Shown piece after piece: positions 16,854 to 24,956 of a DNA stretch of 64,000 nt. How positions within the stretch are numbered: the first letter of the stretch is position 1; every line of letters begins with the position of its first letter. This DNA comes from Anaerolinea sp. (lineage in GTDB: Bacteria > Chloroflexota > Anaerolineae > Anaerolineales > Anaerolineaceae): contig DYEC01000023.1 in NCBI GenBank assembly GCA_020725865.1, forward strand, positions 1 through 64,000, read 5' to 3'. Under the pieces are notes generated by a model. That model saw nothing but the letters and a program-made list of their open reading frames with translations, was not told where the DNA came from and did not search any database. Made by a program: the position numbers and the translations under genes.

Positions 16854-18113
16854 TTAGTCTTCGCCAGTTACCGCCGGTGCAGGGACGGGGGTACCATGAT
16901 GCAGATAGGCATGAACGCGTGAAGGCAGACTGAACAGGTGAATGAAGCCTTCGGCATCCTGATGGTCATACAACGCAGAGTGTCCAAAAGTGGCAATATC
17001 GGCGCGGTAGAGGCTCTTGGCGCTTTGGCGTCCGCTGACAATCAGGTTGCCCTTATAAAGCTTTAGCCTAATACTGCCACTGACGGGTTTTTGCGTCTCC
17101 AGGAAAAAGGCATCCAGTGCCTCGCGCAGTGGGGTGAACCATTGACCAAAATAAATCATCTCGGCGTATTTTTGTGCCAGGATATCTTTATAGTGCAGTG
17201 TTTCGCGGTCGAGGGTAATGGTTTCCAGCTCTTTGTGCGCAGTGACCAGAATAGTACCGCCGGGGGTTTCGTAAATGCCACGCGACTTCATTCCTACCAG
17301 ACGGTTCTCCACCAAGTCCACCCGACCAATGCCGTGTTTGCCGCCAAGTTGATTGAGGGTCTCAATTAACTGCACCGGATTAAGATATTGGCCGTTTAGG
17401 CTGACTGGTGTACCGGATTCAAAGCCGATCTCAATTTCCTCTGGTTGATCGGGGGCTTTTTCAGGTGACACGGTGAGCTGGTAAATCCATTCTTCCGGAG
17501 CATAATTGGCGTCCTCCAGTGGACCGCCTTCGTGTGAGATGTGCCACAGATTACGGTCACGGCTGATGAGCTTTGGTCCACTGCTGGCAGGCACGGGCAG
17601 ATTGCGCGCCTGCAGATATGCCAACGCATCTTCACGCGAGCGAATATCCCATTCGCGCCAGGGAGCAATGACGGTCAGCTCCGGCGCCAAGGCGGCATAA
17701 CCCATCTCAAAACGCACCTGATCGTTCCCCTTGCCGGTGCAGCCATGCGCAACAGCGTCAGCCCCCTCCTCCAGTGCAACCTCCACTTGTTTCTTTGCCA
17801 TCAACGGCCGGGCAATGGAAGTGCCCAGCAGGTATTTGCGCTCATAGACTGCGCCCGAGCGTACCATGGGAAAGATGTAGTCGCGGCATAGCTCTTCGCG
17901 TAAGTCCATAACGACCAGCTTGGAAGCGCCGCTCATTTTGGCGCGTTCTTCCAGCCCGGAAAGTTCCTCACCCTGACCAACATCTGCACAGAAGCAAATG
18001 ACCTCACAATGGTAATTTTCTTTCAGCCACGGAACGATGACCGAAGTATCTAACCCGCCGGAGTATGCCAGGACAACTTTTTTAACGGTTTTATGTGAAT
18101 TGTGATTGGACAT
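16854..18113 (-). CDS. argG: Argininosuccinate synthase
   Basis: A 419-residue ATP-dependent ligase that joins citrulline and aspartate to give argininosuccinate. The N-type ATP-binding loop AYSGGLDTSVIVPWL is at the N-terminus. GCTGKGNDQVRFE, the second conserved motif, lies about 40 residues beyond REELCRDYIFP. The length is normal. An AAGGAG sits 8 bases before ATG 18113. The 210-base leader holds an Arg-rich leader peptide and an intrinsic terminator, so expression should respond to charged tRNA-Arg. argH follows. Confidence 0.97.
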   Translation of the reverse strand: MSNHNSHKTVKKVVLAYSGGLDTSVIVPWLKENYHCEVICFCADVGQGEELSGLEERAKMSGASKLVVMDLREELCRDYIFPMVRSGAVYERKYLLGTSIARPLMAKKQVEVALEEGADAVAHGCTGKGNDQVRFEMGYAALAPELTVIAPWREWDIRSREDALAYLQARNLPVPASSGPKLISRDRNLWHISHEGGPLEDANYAPEEWIYQLTVSPEKAPDQPEEIEIGFESGTPVSLNGQYLNPVQLIETLNQLGGKHGIGRVDLVENRLVGMKSRGIYETPGGTILVTAHKELETITLDRETLHYKDILAQKYAEMIYFGQWFTPLREALDAFFLETQKPVSGSIRLKLYKGNLIVSGRQSAKSLYRADIATFGHSALYDHQDAEGFIHLFSLPSRVHAYLHHGTPVPAPAVTGED

Positions 18114-18181
18114 AGTTTTTTCTCCTTTTTTGAAAATTTTTTAAGCTGCTTATGGTGTGTTTGGATCGCTGTATTGCCGCT

Positions 18182-18211
18182 GGAAAAAAAAGCCCCTCCG
18201 GAAGGAGGGGC
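18182..18211 (-). terminator. Intrinsic terminator in the argG leader (attenuator)
   Basis: On the minus strand, the 8-bp stem GCCCCTCC/GGAGGGGC (18211-18204/18199-18192) with a 4-base loop is followed by a run of eight T. It sits upstream of argG, not downstream of any gene. It would stop leader transcripts about 70 bases before the argG start codon. Confidence 0.85.
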
Positions 18212-18328
18212 AAGGGTTACAGTGAAAACCTTTTCAGCCGTTAAGCCGCGCGCAAGATGCCCACCTTTCCGGGTCGGGGTGAGTTTCGATTTCGTCGAGC
18301 GCGCAGAAAATTGATGGCTGACATGTTG
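18192..18328 (-). promoter_or_regulatory. Arginine attenuator: leader peptide, antiterminator and terminator
   Basis: In order on the minus strand: leader peptide codons; GGAAAGGTGGGC (18270-18259, leader codons 19-22); leader stop at 18243-18241; terminator 18211-18192. The 12-base segment at 18270-18259 can pair with GCCCCTCCTTCC (18211-18200), the 5' arm and loop of the terminator, at 10 of 12 positions including one G-U. This gives a competing antiterminator. An upstream CTCACC (leader codons 14-16) can pair with GGTGGG inside the same segment as a protector. These are the four segments of a ribosome-mediated attenuator. A ribosome stalled at Arg codons 8-13 would leave the antiterminator arm free. 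Confidence 0.7.
18241..18324 (-). CDS. Arg-rich leader peptide controlling argG
   Basis: A 27-residue frame (ATG 18324, stop TAA 18243-18241) in the argG leader. Six residues are Arg, at positions 8, 10, 11, 13, 17 and 25, encoded by CGC or CGA. No Shine-Dalgarno precedes it. The -10 hexamer TAAAAT ends only 10 bases before the ATG, so the transcript should begin about 4 bases upstream and be translated as a nearly leaderless message. Its likely role is as a sensor of Arg-tRNA supply, not as a functional product. Its frame has no similarity that I recognise. Confidence 0.7.
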   Translation of the reverse strand: MSAINFLRARRNRNSPRPGKVGILRAA

Positions 18329-18334
18329 AGCTTT

Positions 18335-18362
18335 ATTTTACGTGCTTGTCCAGTTTTGTCAA
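18335..18362 (-). promoter_or_regulatory. Promoter of the argG leader transcript
   Basis: On the minus strand a perfect -35 TTGACA (18362-18357), a 16-bp spacer and -10 TAAAAT (18340-18335). The predicted start point is near 18328, 4 bases before the leader-peptide ATG. Confidence 0.75.
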
Positions 18363-18367
18363 GCAAA

Positions 18368-18396
18368 TTGACGAATTACTTTGAACATGCTATCAT
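18368..18396 (+). promoter_or_regulatory. Promoter of the PIN-TRAM gene
   Basis: TTGACG (18368-18373), a 17-bp spacer and TATCAT (18391-18396). Its -35 lies 5 bp from the -35 of the divergent argG promoter. The start point near 18403 leaves a 74-base untranslated leader. Confidence 0.65.
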
Positions 18397-18476
18397 GTAA
18401 GAAGAACGGTTATTATTCTATTATCATTCCATTTTTTTCTGCTCTTTAACAACCGGTTTTATTTTTGGGAGGACTT

Positions 18477-19565
18477 ATGAGTCTTGATTTTATTTTTCGA
18501 TTAATTGGCATGATCGTTTTTTCTACGCTGGGTGTCTACTGGGGCACTCAGTTGGGCCGCCTGGCTAATCAAGATCCTGCAGTTAGTACATTTTCAGTTG
18601 AACAGTATGCATTTACCATTGGTCTGGTGGGAGCGCTGGTTGGTTTAATTCTGACGCCGCTAATTACGGTGCGACCGGTACGTTCCCTGCGCAATCTGCT
18701 GACGCGCATTTCAGCACACTCGCTGTTTGCCGCGCTGGTGGGATTGGTCGTCGGATTATTGATTGCGGCGCTGCTGTCTTTTCCGCTTTCGCTGTTGCCC
18801 GCTCCGTTTGGGCAAATTTTGCCGTTTGTGGGGGTGCTGATCTTTGGTTATCTGGGTATTTCTATTTTTGTCATGCGTCAGATGGATTTGTTTACCATGC
18901 TTTCCAGTCTGACCGGGCGCGGGGTGGGAGGAGTGGTGCCGGTTGGAACGGAGAGCGGCTCGAATTGGGCGGAGAGCCGCACAATTCTGCTGGATACCAG
19001 TGTCATTATTGACGGGCGAATCGCCGATATTGCCCGCACGGGATTCCTGCCTGGTTCGCTGCTTATTCCGCGCTTTGTACTCCAGGAGTTGCAGTTTATC
19101 GCCGATTCCCCGGATGGTTTGCGCCGCCAGCGCGGACGCCGCGGCATGGAAGTGATTTCGAATTTACAGAAAGACCCCAGTATTCCTGTGCGCATCAGTG
19201 ATATTGACGTGGAAGGAGTGCGTGAAGTAGATGATAAGCTGATCATTCTGGCTCGTCAGTTGCGCTGTCCGATCTTAACCAATGATTACAACCTGAACCG
19301 CGTGGCGGAATTGCAGGGTGTGCCGGTGTTGAATATCAACGAACTGGCAAACGCAGTAAAGTCTGTTTTGTTGCCCGGCGAGGTCATTAATGTACGCGTC
19401 ATCCAAGAAGGCAAGGAAGCCAATCAGGGTGTTGGCTATATGGATGACGGTACTATGGTGGTGATCGAAAATGGTAAAGAATACCTTGACCGTGAGGTGG
19501 ATGTTGTGGTGACGAAAGTTCTGCAGACCGCCGCCGGCAGAATGATCTTCGCCCGCCCGGAATAG
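18477..19565 (+). CDS. PIN-TRAM domain membrane protein (YacL family)
   Basis: A 362-residue protein with four N-terminal transmembrane segments (about 5-140), a PIN-like nuclease domain (about 165-290) and a C-terminal TRAM RNA-binding domain (about 300-360). PIN acidic residues are visible in ILLDTSVIIDGRIADI, in the FVLQELQFIADS helix, in VDDKLIILA and in LTNDYNL. It is homologous in layout to Bacillus YacL. The cellular role is not settled; RNA cleavage or binding at the membrane is inferred. The frame opens at TTG 18465, but GGGAGG 4 bases before ATG 18477 fixes the start. Confidence 0.88.
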   Translation: MSLDFIFRLIGMIVFSTLGVYWGTQLGRLANQDPAVSTFSVEQYAFTIGLVGALVGLILTPLITVRPVRSLRNLLTRISAHSLFAALVGLVVGLLIAALLSFPLSLLPAPFGQILPFVGVLIFGYLGISIFVMRQMDLFTMLSSLTGRGVGGVVPVGTESGSNWAESRTILLDTSVIIDGRIADIARTGFLPGSLLIPRFVLQELQFIADSPDGLRRQRGRRGMEVISNLQKDPSIPVRISDIDVEGVREVDDKLIILARQLRCPILTNDYNLNRVAELQGVPVLNINELANAVKSVLLPGEVINVRVIQEGKEANQGVGYMDDGTMVVIENGKEYLDREVDVVVTKVLQTAAGRMIFARPE

Positions 19566-19612
19566 TCCTGATGTAAGGGCTATCCTGAAAAATTGATCAT
19601 AAAAGAGGAAAG

Positions 19613-21010
19613 ATGACGCTCAAGATTTACAATACGCTGACGCGTAAAAAAGAGGTATTTGAAACCATCGAACCCGGAAAGGTGCGCATGTATGTCTGCG
19701 GACCAACGGTTTATGATAAGGCGCACATCGGACATGCTATGTCGGCGCTGGTGTTTGACATCATCCGCCGCTATCTGGAGTATCGCGGCTATGAGGTGAA
19801 ACATGCGATGAACTTCACCGATGTGGATGATAAGATTATCAAACGCGCCCAGGCACTGGGCAAAGACCCTTTTGAATTGGCTGAAATGTATATCGCCGAG
19901 TTTGAGAAAAACCTGCAGGACCTCAACGTTCTGCCGCCAACGGTCAAACCGCGTGCCTCGCGCGAGATTGATCAGATTATTCAAATGGTTCAAGCGCTGG
20001 TGGAAAAAGGCTTTGCCTATCCGCTCAATGGCGATGTCTATTTCCGTGTTCGCAAAGATGAGGACTATGGAAAGCTCTCCGGGCGGCGGCTGGAGGAAAT
20101 GCAGGCAGGGGCGCGTATTGAGGTGGATGAGCGCAAAGAAGACCCGATGGATTTTGCTTTGTGGAAAGCCGCCAAACCCGGCGAGCCTGCCTGGGACAGC
20201 CCCTGGGGAGCAGGGCGGCCCGGCTGGCATATCGAATGCTCGGCGATGAACCTGCATCATCTTGGCGAGCAGATTGACATTCACGGTGGCGGCAATGATC
20301 TGATTTTCCCGCACCATGAGAATGAGATTGCCCAAACCGAGAGCCTGACCGGCAAGCCTTTTGCCCGTTATTGGGTTCATAATGGCATGTTACAGCTTGG
20401 CGAAGTTAAGATGTCTAAATCGCTGGGCAACCTGATCACTATCGAAGAATACCTCTCGGAACATTCGGCGGATTCACTGCGTTATATCATTCTCAATGCT
20501 TCCTACCGCAGCCCGTTGATTTACTCAGATGAGGTTGTTGCTCAGGCAGAAAAGGCGCTGGAGCGGCTGCGCAGCGCATTACGCCCGGCACTGCCGGAGG
20601 CAAAAGGTCTTTCTGAAGAAGGCAAAAGGGCGCTGCAGCAGCAAGTGGAAGCCAGCAAAGCCGGCTTTGTCGAGGCAATGGATGATGATTTCAATACCGC
20701 CGGAGCTTTGTCGCACATTTTCGAGCTGGTGCGGGCTGTCAATCAGGCACGTGCAGATGGGGCATTACCCGCTGAACTGGAAGGTGCACAGGCATTGATG
20801 CGTGAACTAACGGGCACGCTCGGCTTGACCCTTCAGGAAGCGCAAAAGGGCGGTGATGCCGATCCATTTATTCAGTTGCTGGTGGATTTGCGGCTGGAAC
20901 TGCGCAAACAAAAACTGTACGCTCTGGCGGATACGGTGCGCAACCGGCTGGCAGAGCTGGGGGTGATCCTCGAGGACACTCGCGAGGGTACCACCTGGCG
21001 CTGGAGTTGA
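19613..21010 (+). CDS. cysS: Cysteinyl-tRNA synthetase
   Basis: A 465-residue class I aminoacyl-tRNA synthetase charging tRNA-Cys. The HIGH motif ([10 protein letters not shown], near residue 40) and KMSKS (near 268) are both intact. The zinc ligands CGPTVYDK (near 29) and GWHIECSAM are present, with the [15 protein letters not shown] signature. The ribosome-binding site AGAGG precedes ATG 19613. The stop overlaps the next frame by TTGA. Confidence 0.97.
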   Translation: MTLKIYNTLTRKKEVFETIEPGKVRMYVCGPTVYDKAHIGHAMSALVFDIIRRYLEYRGYEVKHAMNFTDVDDKIIKRAQALGKDPFELAEMYIAEFEKNLQDLNVLPPTVKPRASREIDQIIQMVQALVEKGFAYPLNGDVYFRVRKDEDYGKLSGRRLEEMQAGARIEVDERKEDPMDFALWKAAKPGEPAWDSPWGAGRPGWHIECSAMNLHHLGEQIDIHGGGNDLIFPHHENEIAQTESLTGKPFARYWVHNGMLQLGEVKMSKSLGNLITIEEYLSEHSADSLRYIILNASYRSPLIYSDEVVAQAEKALERLRSALRPALPEAKGLSEEGKRALQQQVEASKAGFVEAMDDDFNTAGALSHIFELVRAVNQARADGALPAELEGAQALMRELTGTLGLTLQEAQKGGDADPFIQLLVDLRLELRKQKLYALADTVRNRLAELGVILEDTREGTTWRWS

Positions 21011-21681
21011 CCTGCCGGAGCGCTTTCCTTACTAACTCGGCTGTTGTGAGCGACCTGTTTCCTGCAAAGGATTTCGACCATTGGGCAGCAACTTATGACG
21101 TGCAGGTTGCGCTTGCCGGCGGTTTTCCTTTTGAGGGTTATGCTGCAGTGCTGAATAAAATCCTCGCCGAAGCGGATCCAAGACCGGGGATGAGGGTGCT
21201 GGATTTAGGCACTGGCACAGGGAATCTGGCGGTGAAGTTCGCCGCGGCGGGGTGTGAACCCTGGTGTGTGGATTTTTCGCTGCTGATGCTGCTGCAAGCG
21301 AAAGAAAAACTGCCCGGGGCGCGCTGTTTTCTTGCCAATTTGCACAACCCATTGCCTCTATCAGCCGGAAAACGGTTTGACTGCATTGTCTCTGCTTATA
21401 CCTTTCACCACTTTGATTTGGCAGAGAAGGTAGAGCTGGTGCGCGGTTTGCTGCACCGTTTTCTGATGCGCTGTGGTCGTCTGGTGATCGGCGATATTGC
21501 CTTTGCCGATCGAAAGGCGCAGGAGAAAACCAGAGAGATGTTAGGAGAAAGCTGGGAAGAAGAATTCTACTGGATTGCCGCTGATGCTGTTCCGGCTTTA
21601 CAGTCTGCTGGTCTGGTGGTGCGTTATCTTCCGGTGTCGTTTTGCGGCGGCGTGTTCACGATTTGGGAGCGGTTAGATTGA
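21007..21681 (+). CDS. Class I SAM-dependent methyltransferase
   Basis: A methyltransferase of about 210-224 residues with the SAM-binding motif [16 protein letters not shown], an acidic post-I residue (CVDFS), and a VSAYTFHHF segment typical of ubiquinone/menaquinone-type or small-molecule methyltransferases. The substrate is not evident. The longest frame begins at TTG 21007 and overlaps the cysS stop by TTGA. GTG 21046 gives a more family-like N-terminus. Neither has a convincing Shine-Dalgarno, so translation is probably coupled to cysS. Confidence 0.8.
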   Translation: MTCRSAFLTNSAVVSDLFPAKDFDHWAATYDVQVALAGGFPFEGYAAVLNKILAEADPRPGMRVLDLGTGTGNLAVKFAAAGCEPWCVDFSLLMLLQAKEKLPGARCFLANLHNPLPLSAGKRFDCIVSAYTFHHFDLAEKVELVRGLLHRFLMRCGRLVIGDIAFADRKAQEKTREMLGESWEEEFYWIAADAVPALQSAGLVVRYLPVSFCGGVFTIWERLD

Positions 21682-22412
21682 AAGAGTGGATTAGCGGGCG
21701 GAATCCGGTTTATGAGGTACTGCGGGCGCGCCGCCGGCAGGTCTTTCGGCTGTGGGTGGCGCAGGGTGCGGAAGAGAAAGGACGTCTGGCAGAGATTCTT
21801 AAACTGGCGGACGAACGGCGTCTAACGGTGGAGCGAGTGGCGCGCCAGCGGCTGGATACACTGGGAGAGACACATCAGGGGGTGGCGGTGGAGGTGAGCG
21901 GTTATCCCTACGCCGCATTACAGGATATTCTCAAACTGGCGCAGGAACGGAATGAGCCGCCTTTTGTGCTGGTGCTGGACGCCTTGCAAAATCCGCAGAA
22001 TTTTGGGACGTTGCTGCGGACCGCGGAGGCGGTCGGCGTGCATGGCGTGCTGATTCCGCTGGCGCGCACAGTTGGCGTGACGCCGGCGGTGGTGCATGCT
22101 TCTGCAGGTGCGAGTGAGCATCTGCTGGTAGCGGCGCTCAATCTGGCGCAGGGGATTGAACGATTGAAGCAGGCAGATGTCTGGGTGGTTGGACTGGAAG
22201 CCAGTCTGGAGGCGCAACCGCTGGAAAATGTGCGCTTGGATGGGGCGCTTGCTCTGGTAGTGGGCAGTGAGGGCGAAGGGTTGCGGGCGCTGGTGCGCAA
22301 GTCCTGCGATATGCTGGTTTGCCTGCCGATGCGGGGGAAAATTGAGTCGTTAAACGCTGCGGTGGCGGGGTCGGTAGTGTTATATTGGGCATTGCAACAG
22401 CGCCGCGCGTAG
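21678..22412 (+). CDS. rlmB: TrmH/SpoU-type rRNA 2'-O-methyltransferase (RlmB-like)
   Basis: A 244-residue SPOUT enzyme, probably methylating the ribose of a guanosine in 23S rRNA (G2251 in E. coli). An N-terminal substrate-binding domain begins with ISGRNPVYEVL. The knotted catalytic domain has DALQNPQNFGTLLRTAEAVG (motif 1), LVVGSEGEGLRALV (motif 2) and LPMRGKIESLNAAVAGSVVL (motif 3). I chose TTG 21678, which has GGGAG 8 bases upstream and overlaps the preceding stop by TTGA; a longer frame starts at 21642. Confidence 0.88.
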   Translation: MKEWISGRNPVYEVLRARRRQVFRLWVAQGAEEKGRLAEILKLADERRLTVERVARQRLDTLGETHQGVAVEVSGYPYAALQDILKLAQERNEPPFVLVLDALQNPQNFGTLLRTAEAVGVHGVLIPLARTVGVTPAVVHASAGASEHLLVAALNLAQGIERLKQADVWVVGLEASLEAQPLENVRLDGALALVVGSEGEGLRALVRKSCDMLVCLPMRGKIESLNAAVAGSVVLYWALQQRRA

Positions 22413-22436
22413 ATGTAGGCATTTGCTGACAAGATA

Positions 22437-22507
22437 AATTTGTATAAATTCTATACAAATTAACAGATTTCTAACAGAAAACTGCTATAATATTGATAAC
22501 AATTGTT
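22437..22507 (+). promoter_or_regulatory. Ferritin promoter with two palindromic operators
   Basis: An extended -10 promoter (TG at 22483-22484, TATAAT at 22486-22491) lies upstream of ferritin with no good -35. Upstream, 10-bp arms AATTTGTATA (22437-22446) and TATACAAATT (22452-22461) flank a 5-base spacer at about -61 to -37. A perfect 10-bp palindrome AACAATTGTT (22498-22507) covers the predicted start point. The missing -35 and the dyad at that position suggest activator or repressor control, perhaps by an iron- or peroxide-responsive protein. Confidence 0.6.
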
Positions 22508-22523
22508 TCCGGAGGATAAAGAT

Positions 22524-23009
22524 ATGTTAATCAGCAAACCATTAAATGACGCCATCAACGCACAGATCGGGCATGAGTTTCAAGCTTCCATGGAATATGT
22601 GCAGATGGCAGTATATTTTGACGAAGAAGGTTTCAAAAAACTGGCAAAAATGTTTTACAAACAGGCGGAAGAAGAACGCGAACATGCTATGAAGTTCATC
22701 GAATATCTGGTGGATACTGGCGGCAAGGTTGCCATTCCCGCCATCCCTGCACCAAAGACTGATTATTCATCGGTCGAGGAAGTATTTAAGACCGCTCTGG
22801 ATTGGGAGTTGATCGTGACTGATAATATCAACAAAATCCGTCATATCGCTGAGCAGGAAAAAGATTACGCGGCGCAACAATTTCTGGATTGGTACCACAA
22901 CGAACAGATTGAAGAAGTCTCGACAATGGAGAATTTGCTTAAGGTTGCCCGCAAAGTTGGCGAGAAGAACATTATCATGCTGGAAGCTTATCTCTCTCAC
23001 GAAGGCTAA
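22524..23009 (+). CDS. ftnA: Ferritin, non-haem iron storage protein
   Basis: A 161-residue four-helix-bundle ferritin that oxidises and stores iron in a 24-mer shell. Ferroxidase ligands are visible: the Glu of the first helix (NAQIGHEFQASMEY), EEEREHAMKFIEY with Glu and His, and the later E and Q residues in QEKDYAAQQFLDWYHNEQIEE. No Met-rich haem-binding helix marks it as bacterioferritin. The frame opens at a TTG 7 codons earlier; ATG 22524 with GGAGG upstream is the start. It is a single gene closed by a strong hairpin. Confidence 0.94.
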   Translation: MLISKPLNDAINAQIGHEFQASMEYVQMAVYFDEEGFKKLAKMFYKQAEEEREHAMKFIEYLVDTGGKVAIPAIPAPKTDYSSVEEVFKTALDWELIVTDNINKIRHIAEQEKDYAAQQFLDWYHNEQIEEVSTMENLLKVARKVGEKNIIMLEAYLSHEG

Positions 23010-23049
23010 TTCTCAAGCACATTTCCTTCACTCTCCTTTCTCTCTGGTG

Positions 23050-23090
23050 AACCTGACAGGCTGATTTCCAGCCTGTCAGGTTGGTTTATG
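23050..23090 (+). terminator. Long perfect hairpin after ferritin
   Basis: The 14-bp perfect arms 23050-23063 (AACCTGACAGGCTG) and 23069-23082 have a 5-base loop and are followed by a weak T-rich stretch (GGTTTATG). It probably ends ferritin transcription. The length and perfection of the stem also fit an intergenic REP-like palindrome. Confidence 0.65.
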
Positions 23091-23173
23091 TGAGGGAATC
23101 GGGTGAAGAGGTTGTATAATCTTTTCTGGATCTCCATTCCACAGCTGTAATTGTGTTACAAGGAAGGCTGACA

Positions 23174-24526
23174 ATGATTGCCGATTGTCCACCGGGCTTC
23201 AAAAGCTATGAACTGCTGTTTCAACTGAATCGGATCCGACGGGATACGCTGGGTTTTCTTCTGGATTGTGCCGCAAAATTTGGTGACCTGACCTATTTTG
23301 AGGCAGGCAAACAGCGCGCTTTTCTGGTCAATTCTGCTGATGGCGTGCGGCGTGTTCTGCAGGATAATCATCGTGCCTATAATAAAGACACCATTCAGTA
23401 TAACTCGCTGGCACAGATCACCGGACGCGGGTTGCTGACCAGCGACGGCGATTTGTGGTTCCGTCAGCGCCGTCTAGAACAGCCGGCATTCTCGCGCGCC
23501 CGTTTGAACGCGCTGGATGGGGTAGTTGTGCCAACGGTGCAGAAGATGTTGCAGCGCTGGGAACGATATGCCGCCAGCGGCGAGCTGGTGGATGTAGATG
23601 GCGAAATGATGCGCGTCACGCTGGAAATTGTCGGCAAGGCATTATTCAGTATTGACCTTTCAACTCAGGCGCATCAACTCACCGAGGCAGTCTTGACCGT
23701 ACTGGATCATATTGTCTATCAGGCACAAAACCCGGTGCGCCTGCCTGAGATTTTTCTGACGCCGCGCACGGTGCGTTTCCGGGCAGCGCTTTCCACGCTG
23801 GATATGGCAGTGTATGAGATGATTGCCAATCGGCGCGAGCAGGCTGATCCCGGTGAGGATATGCTGGGGATGTTGTTAAAAGCACGCGATGAACAAACCG
23901 GTCAGCCGATGAGCGAAGAGCAGGTGCGGGATGAGGTGATCACATTGCTCATTGCCGGGCATGAAACGGTCGCCAGTGCGCTCACCTGGAGCTGGTACTT
24001 GCTTGCACAGCATTCGCGGGTCTGGGAGAATTTGCGCACAGAGGTCGGCTCGGTCCTACAGGATCGTCTGCCAACAACTGCCGACCTGCCCAACCTGCCA
24101 TACACGGCGCAGGTGTTTTCTGAGGCGCTGCGGCTTTACCCGCCTGCCTGGCTGATCACCCGTAAAGCCATTGAGGATGATCAAATTGGGGGGTATCCTA
24201 TTCCAAAGGGTGCGCTGATCATCATCAGCCCGTATGTAATTCACCGCCATCCGGCATACTGGGAAAATCCGCTGGCTTTTGACCCTGAGCGGTTCAATGA
24301 GGCACGCGGCAAAAGTTATCCGCGCTATGCCTATATCCCCTTTGGCGGCGGACCGCGTTTGTGTATCGGTTCGCAATTTGCCCAGGTGGAAGCAACGCTG
24401 ATTCTGGCAATGGTCACCCAGCACTACCGACTCGAATTACCCGAAGGCAGTCAGGTCAAAGTGGATGCGCTGGTGACATTGCGCCCGCACGGCGGTTTAG
24501 CCATGCGGGTGATCCGTGCGGCGTGA
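23174..24526 (+). CDS. Cytochrome P450 monooxygenase
   Basis: A 450-residue soluble P450. The haem-thiolate loop FGGGPRLCIG, the I-helix oxygen-activation motif AGHETVASALTWSW, the ExxR pair in SEALRLYP, and the PERF-like DPERFNEA are all present. This pattern resembles the fatty-acid or xenobiotic CYP groups common in free-living bacteria, but the substrate cannot be told from sequence. No reductase or ferredoxin gene is adjacent. The frame starts at GTG 23153; ATG 23174 has GGAAGG 7 bases upstream and is preferred. Confidence 0.95.
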   Translation: MIADCPPGFKSYELLFQLNRIRRDTLGFLLDCAAKFGDLTYFEAGKQRAFLVNSADGVRRVLQDNHRAYNKDTIQYNSLAQITGRGLLTSDGDLWFRQRRLEQPAFSRARLNALDGVVVPTVQKMLQRWERYAASGELVDVDGEMMRVTLEIVGKALFSIDLSTQAHQLTEAVLTVLDHIVYQAQNPVRLPEIFLTPRTVRFRAALSTLDMAVYEMIANRREQADPGEDMLGMLLKARDEQTGQPMSEEQVRDEVITLLIAGHETVASALTWSWYLLAQHSRVWENLRTEVGSVLQDRLPTTADLPNLPYTAQVFSEALRLYPPAWLITRKAIEDDQIGGYPIPKGALIIISPYVIHRHPAYWENPLAFDPERFNEARGKSYPRYAYIPFGGGPRLCIGSQFAQVEATLILAMVTQHYRLELPEGSQVKVDALVTLRPHGGLAMRVIRAA

Positions 24527-24539
24527 GCGCCTTCGGCTT

Positions 24540-24791
24540 TTATTCCAGCACTTTATAGACGACATCGCCTTTGCGCACCGGTTCTTCGACACGCAGTGCA
24601 ACTTCCTGCCCGGCATGGACGGCTTCCACTTTTTGGTGCTCAATTTCCATTGAGGTGACGCGCTGCTCTAGTTCTGTGGTGTGTCCCAAAATCAACACCA
24701 TGTCGCCGATTTTTAAATCCCCGGTGAGCTGTAAGACCGCCACACCAATGCGGTTGTAATAATGGGTGACCTGCCCGATTGGAATATTCAT
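24540..24791 (-). CDS. Stand-alone translation-factor beta-barrel protein
   Basis: An 83-residue protein resembling domain II of EF-Tu/IF2 GTPases. It begins IPIGQVTHYYNRIGVAVLQL, runs LKIGDMVLILGHTTELEQRV, and continues through EVALRVEEPVRKGDVVYKVL. Similar free-standing domains occur near U32 peptidases, but none is present here. The function is unknown; RNA or ribosome binding is a guess from the fold. ATG 24791 has GGAGG 8 bases upstream. The site lies in a CTCCATGGAG palindrome that could mask it. Confidence 0.75.
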   Translation of the reverse strand: MNIPIGQVTHYYNRIGVAVLQLTGDLKIGDMVLILGHTTELEQRVTSMEIEHQKVEAVHAGQEVALRVEEPVRKGDVVYKVLE

Positions 24792-24956
24792 AACACATCC
24801 CTCCATGGAGTTTTTGCGCCTGAGAGATGCTCGCCAATGATGATTTACTATAATGTAGCCAATCTGACGACAAAATGCAAGAACTTACTGATAAGGGGCT
24901 TGTAACAGGTGAATGAGGATACAGGTTAATTTGCGCGGATGTATTGGAAATTCATC

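Noticed and set aside
24790-24840. CTCTCAGGCGCAAAAA on the minus strand, reminiscent of the 3' end of a glycine riboswitch
   Set aside because: The matching 5' half of the aptamer is absent in the roughly 60 bases between the promoter-like sequence and the gene, so no aptamer can form.
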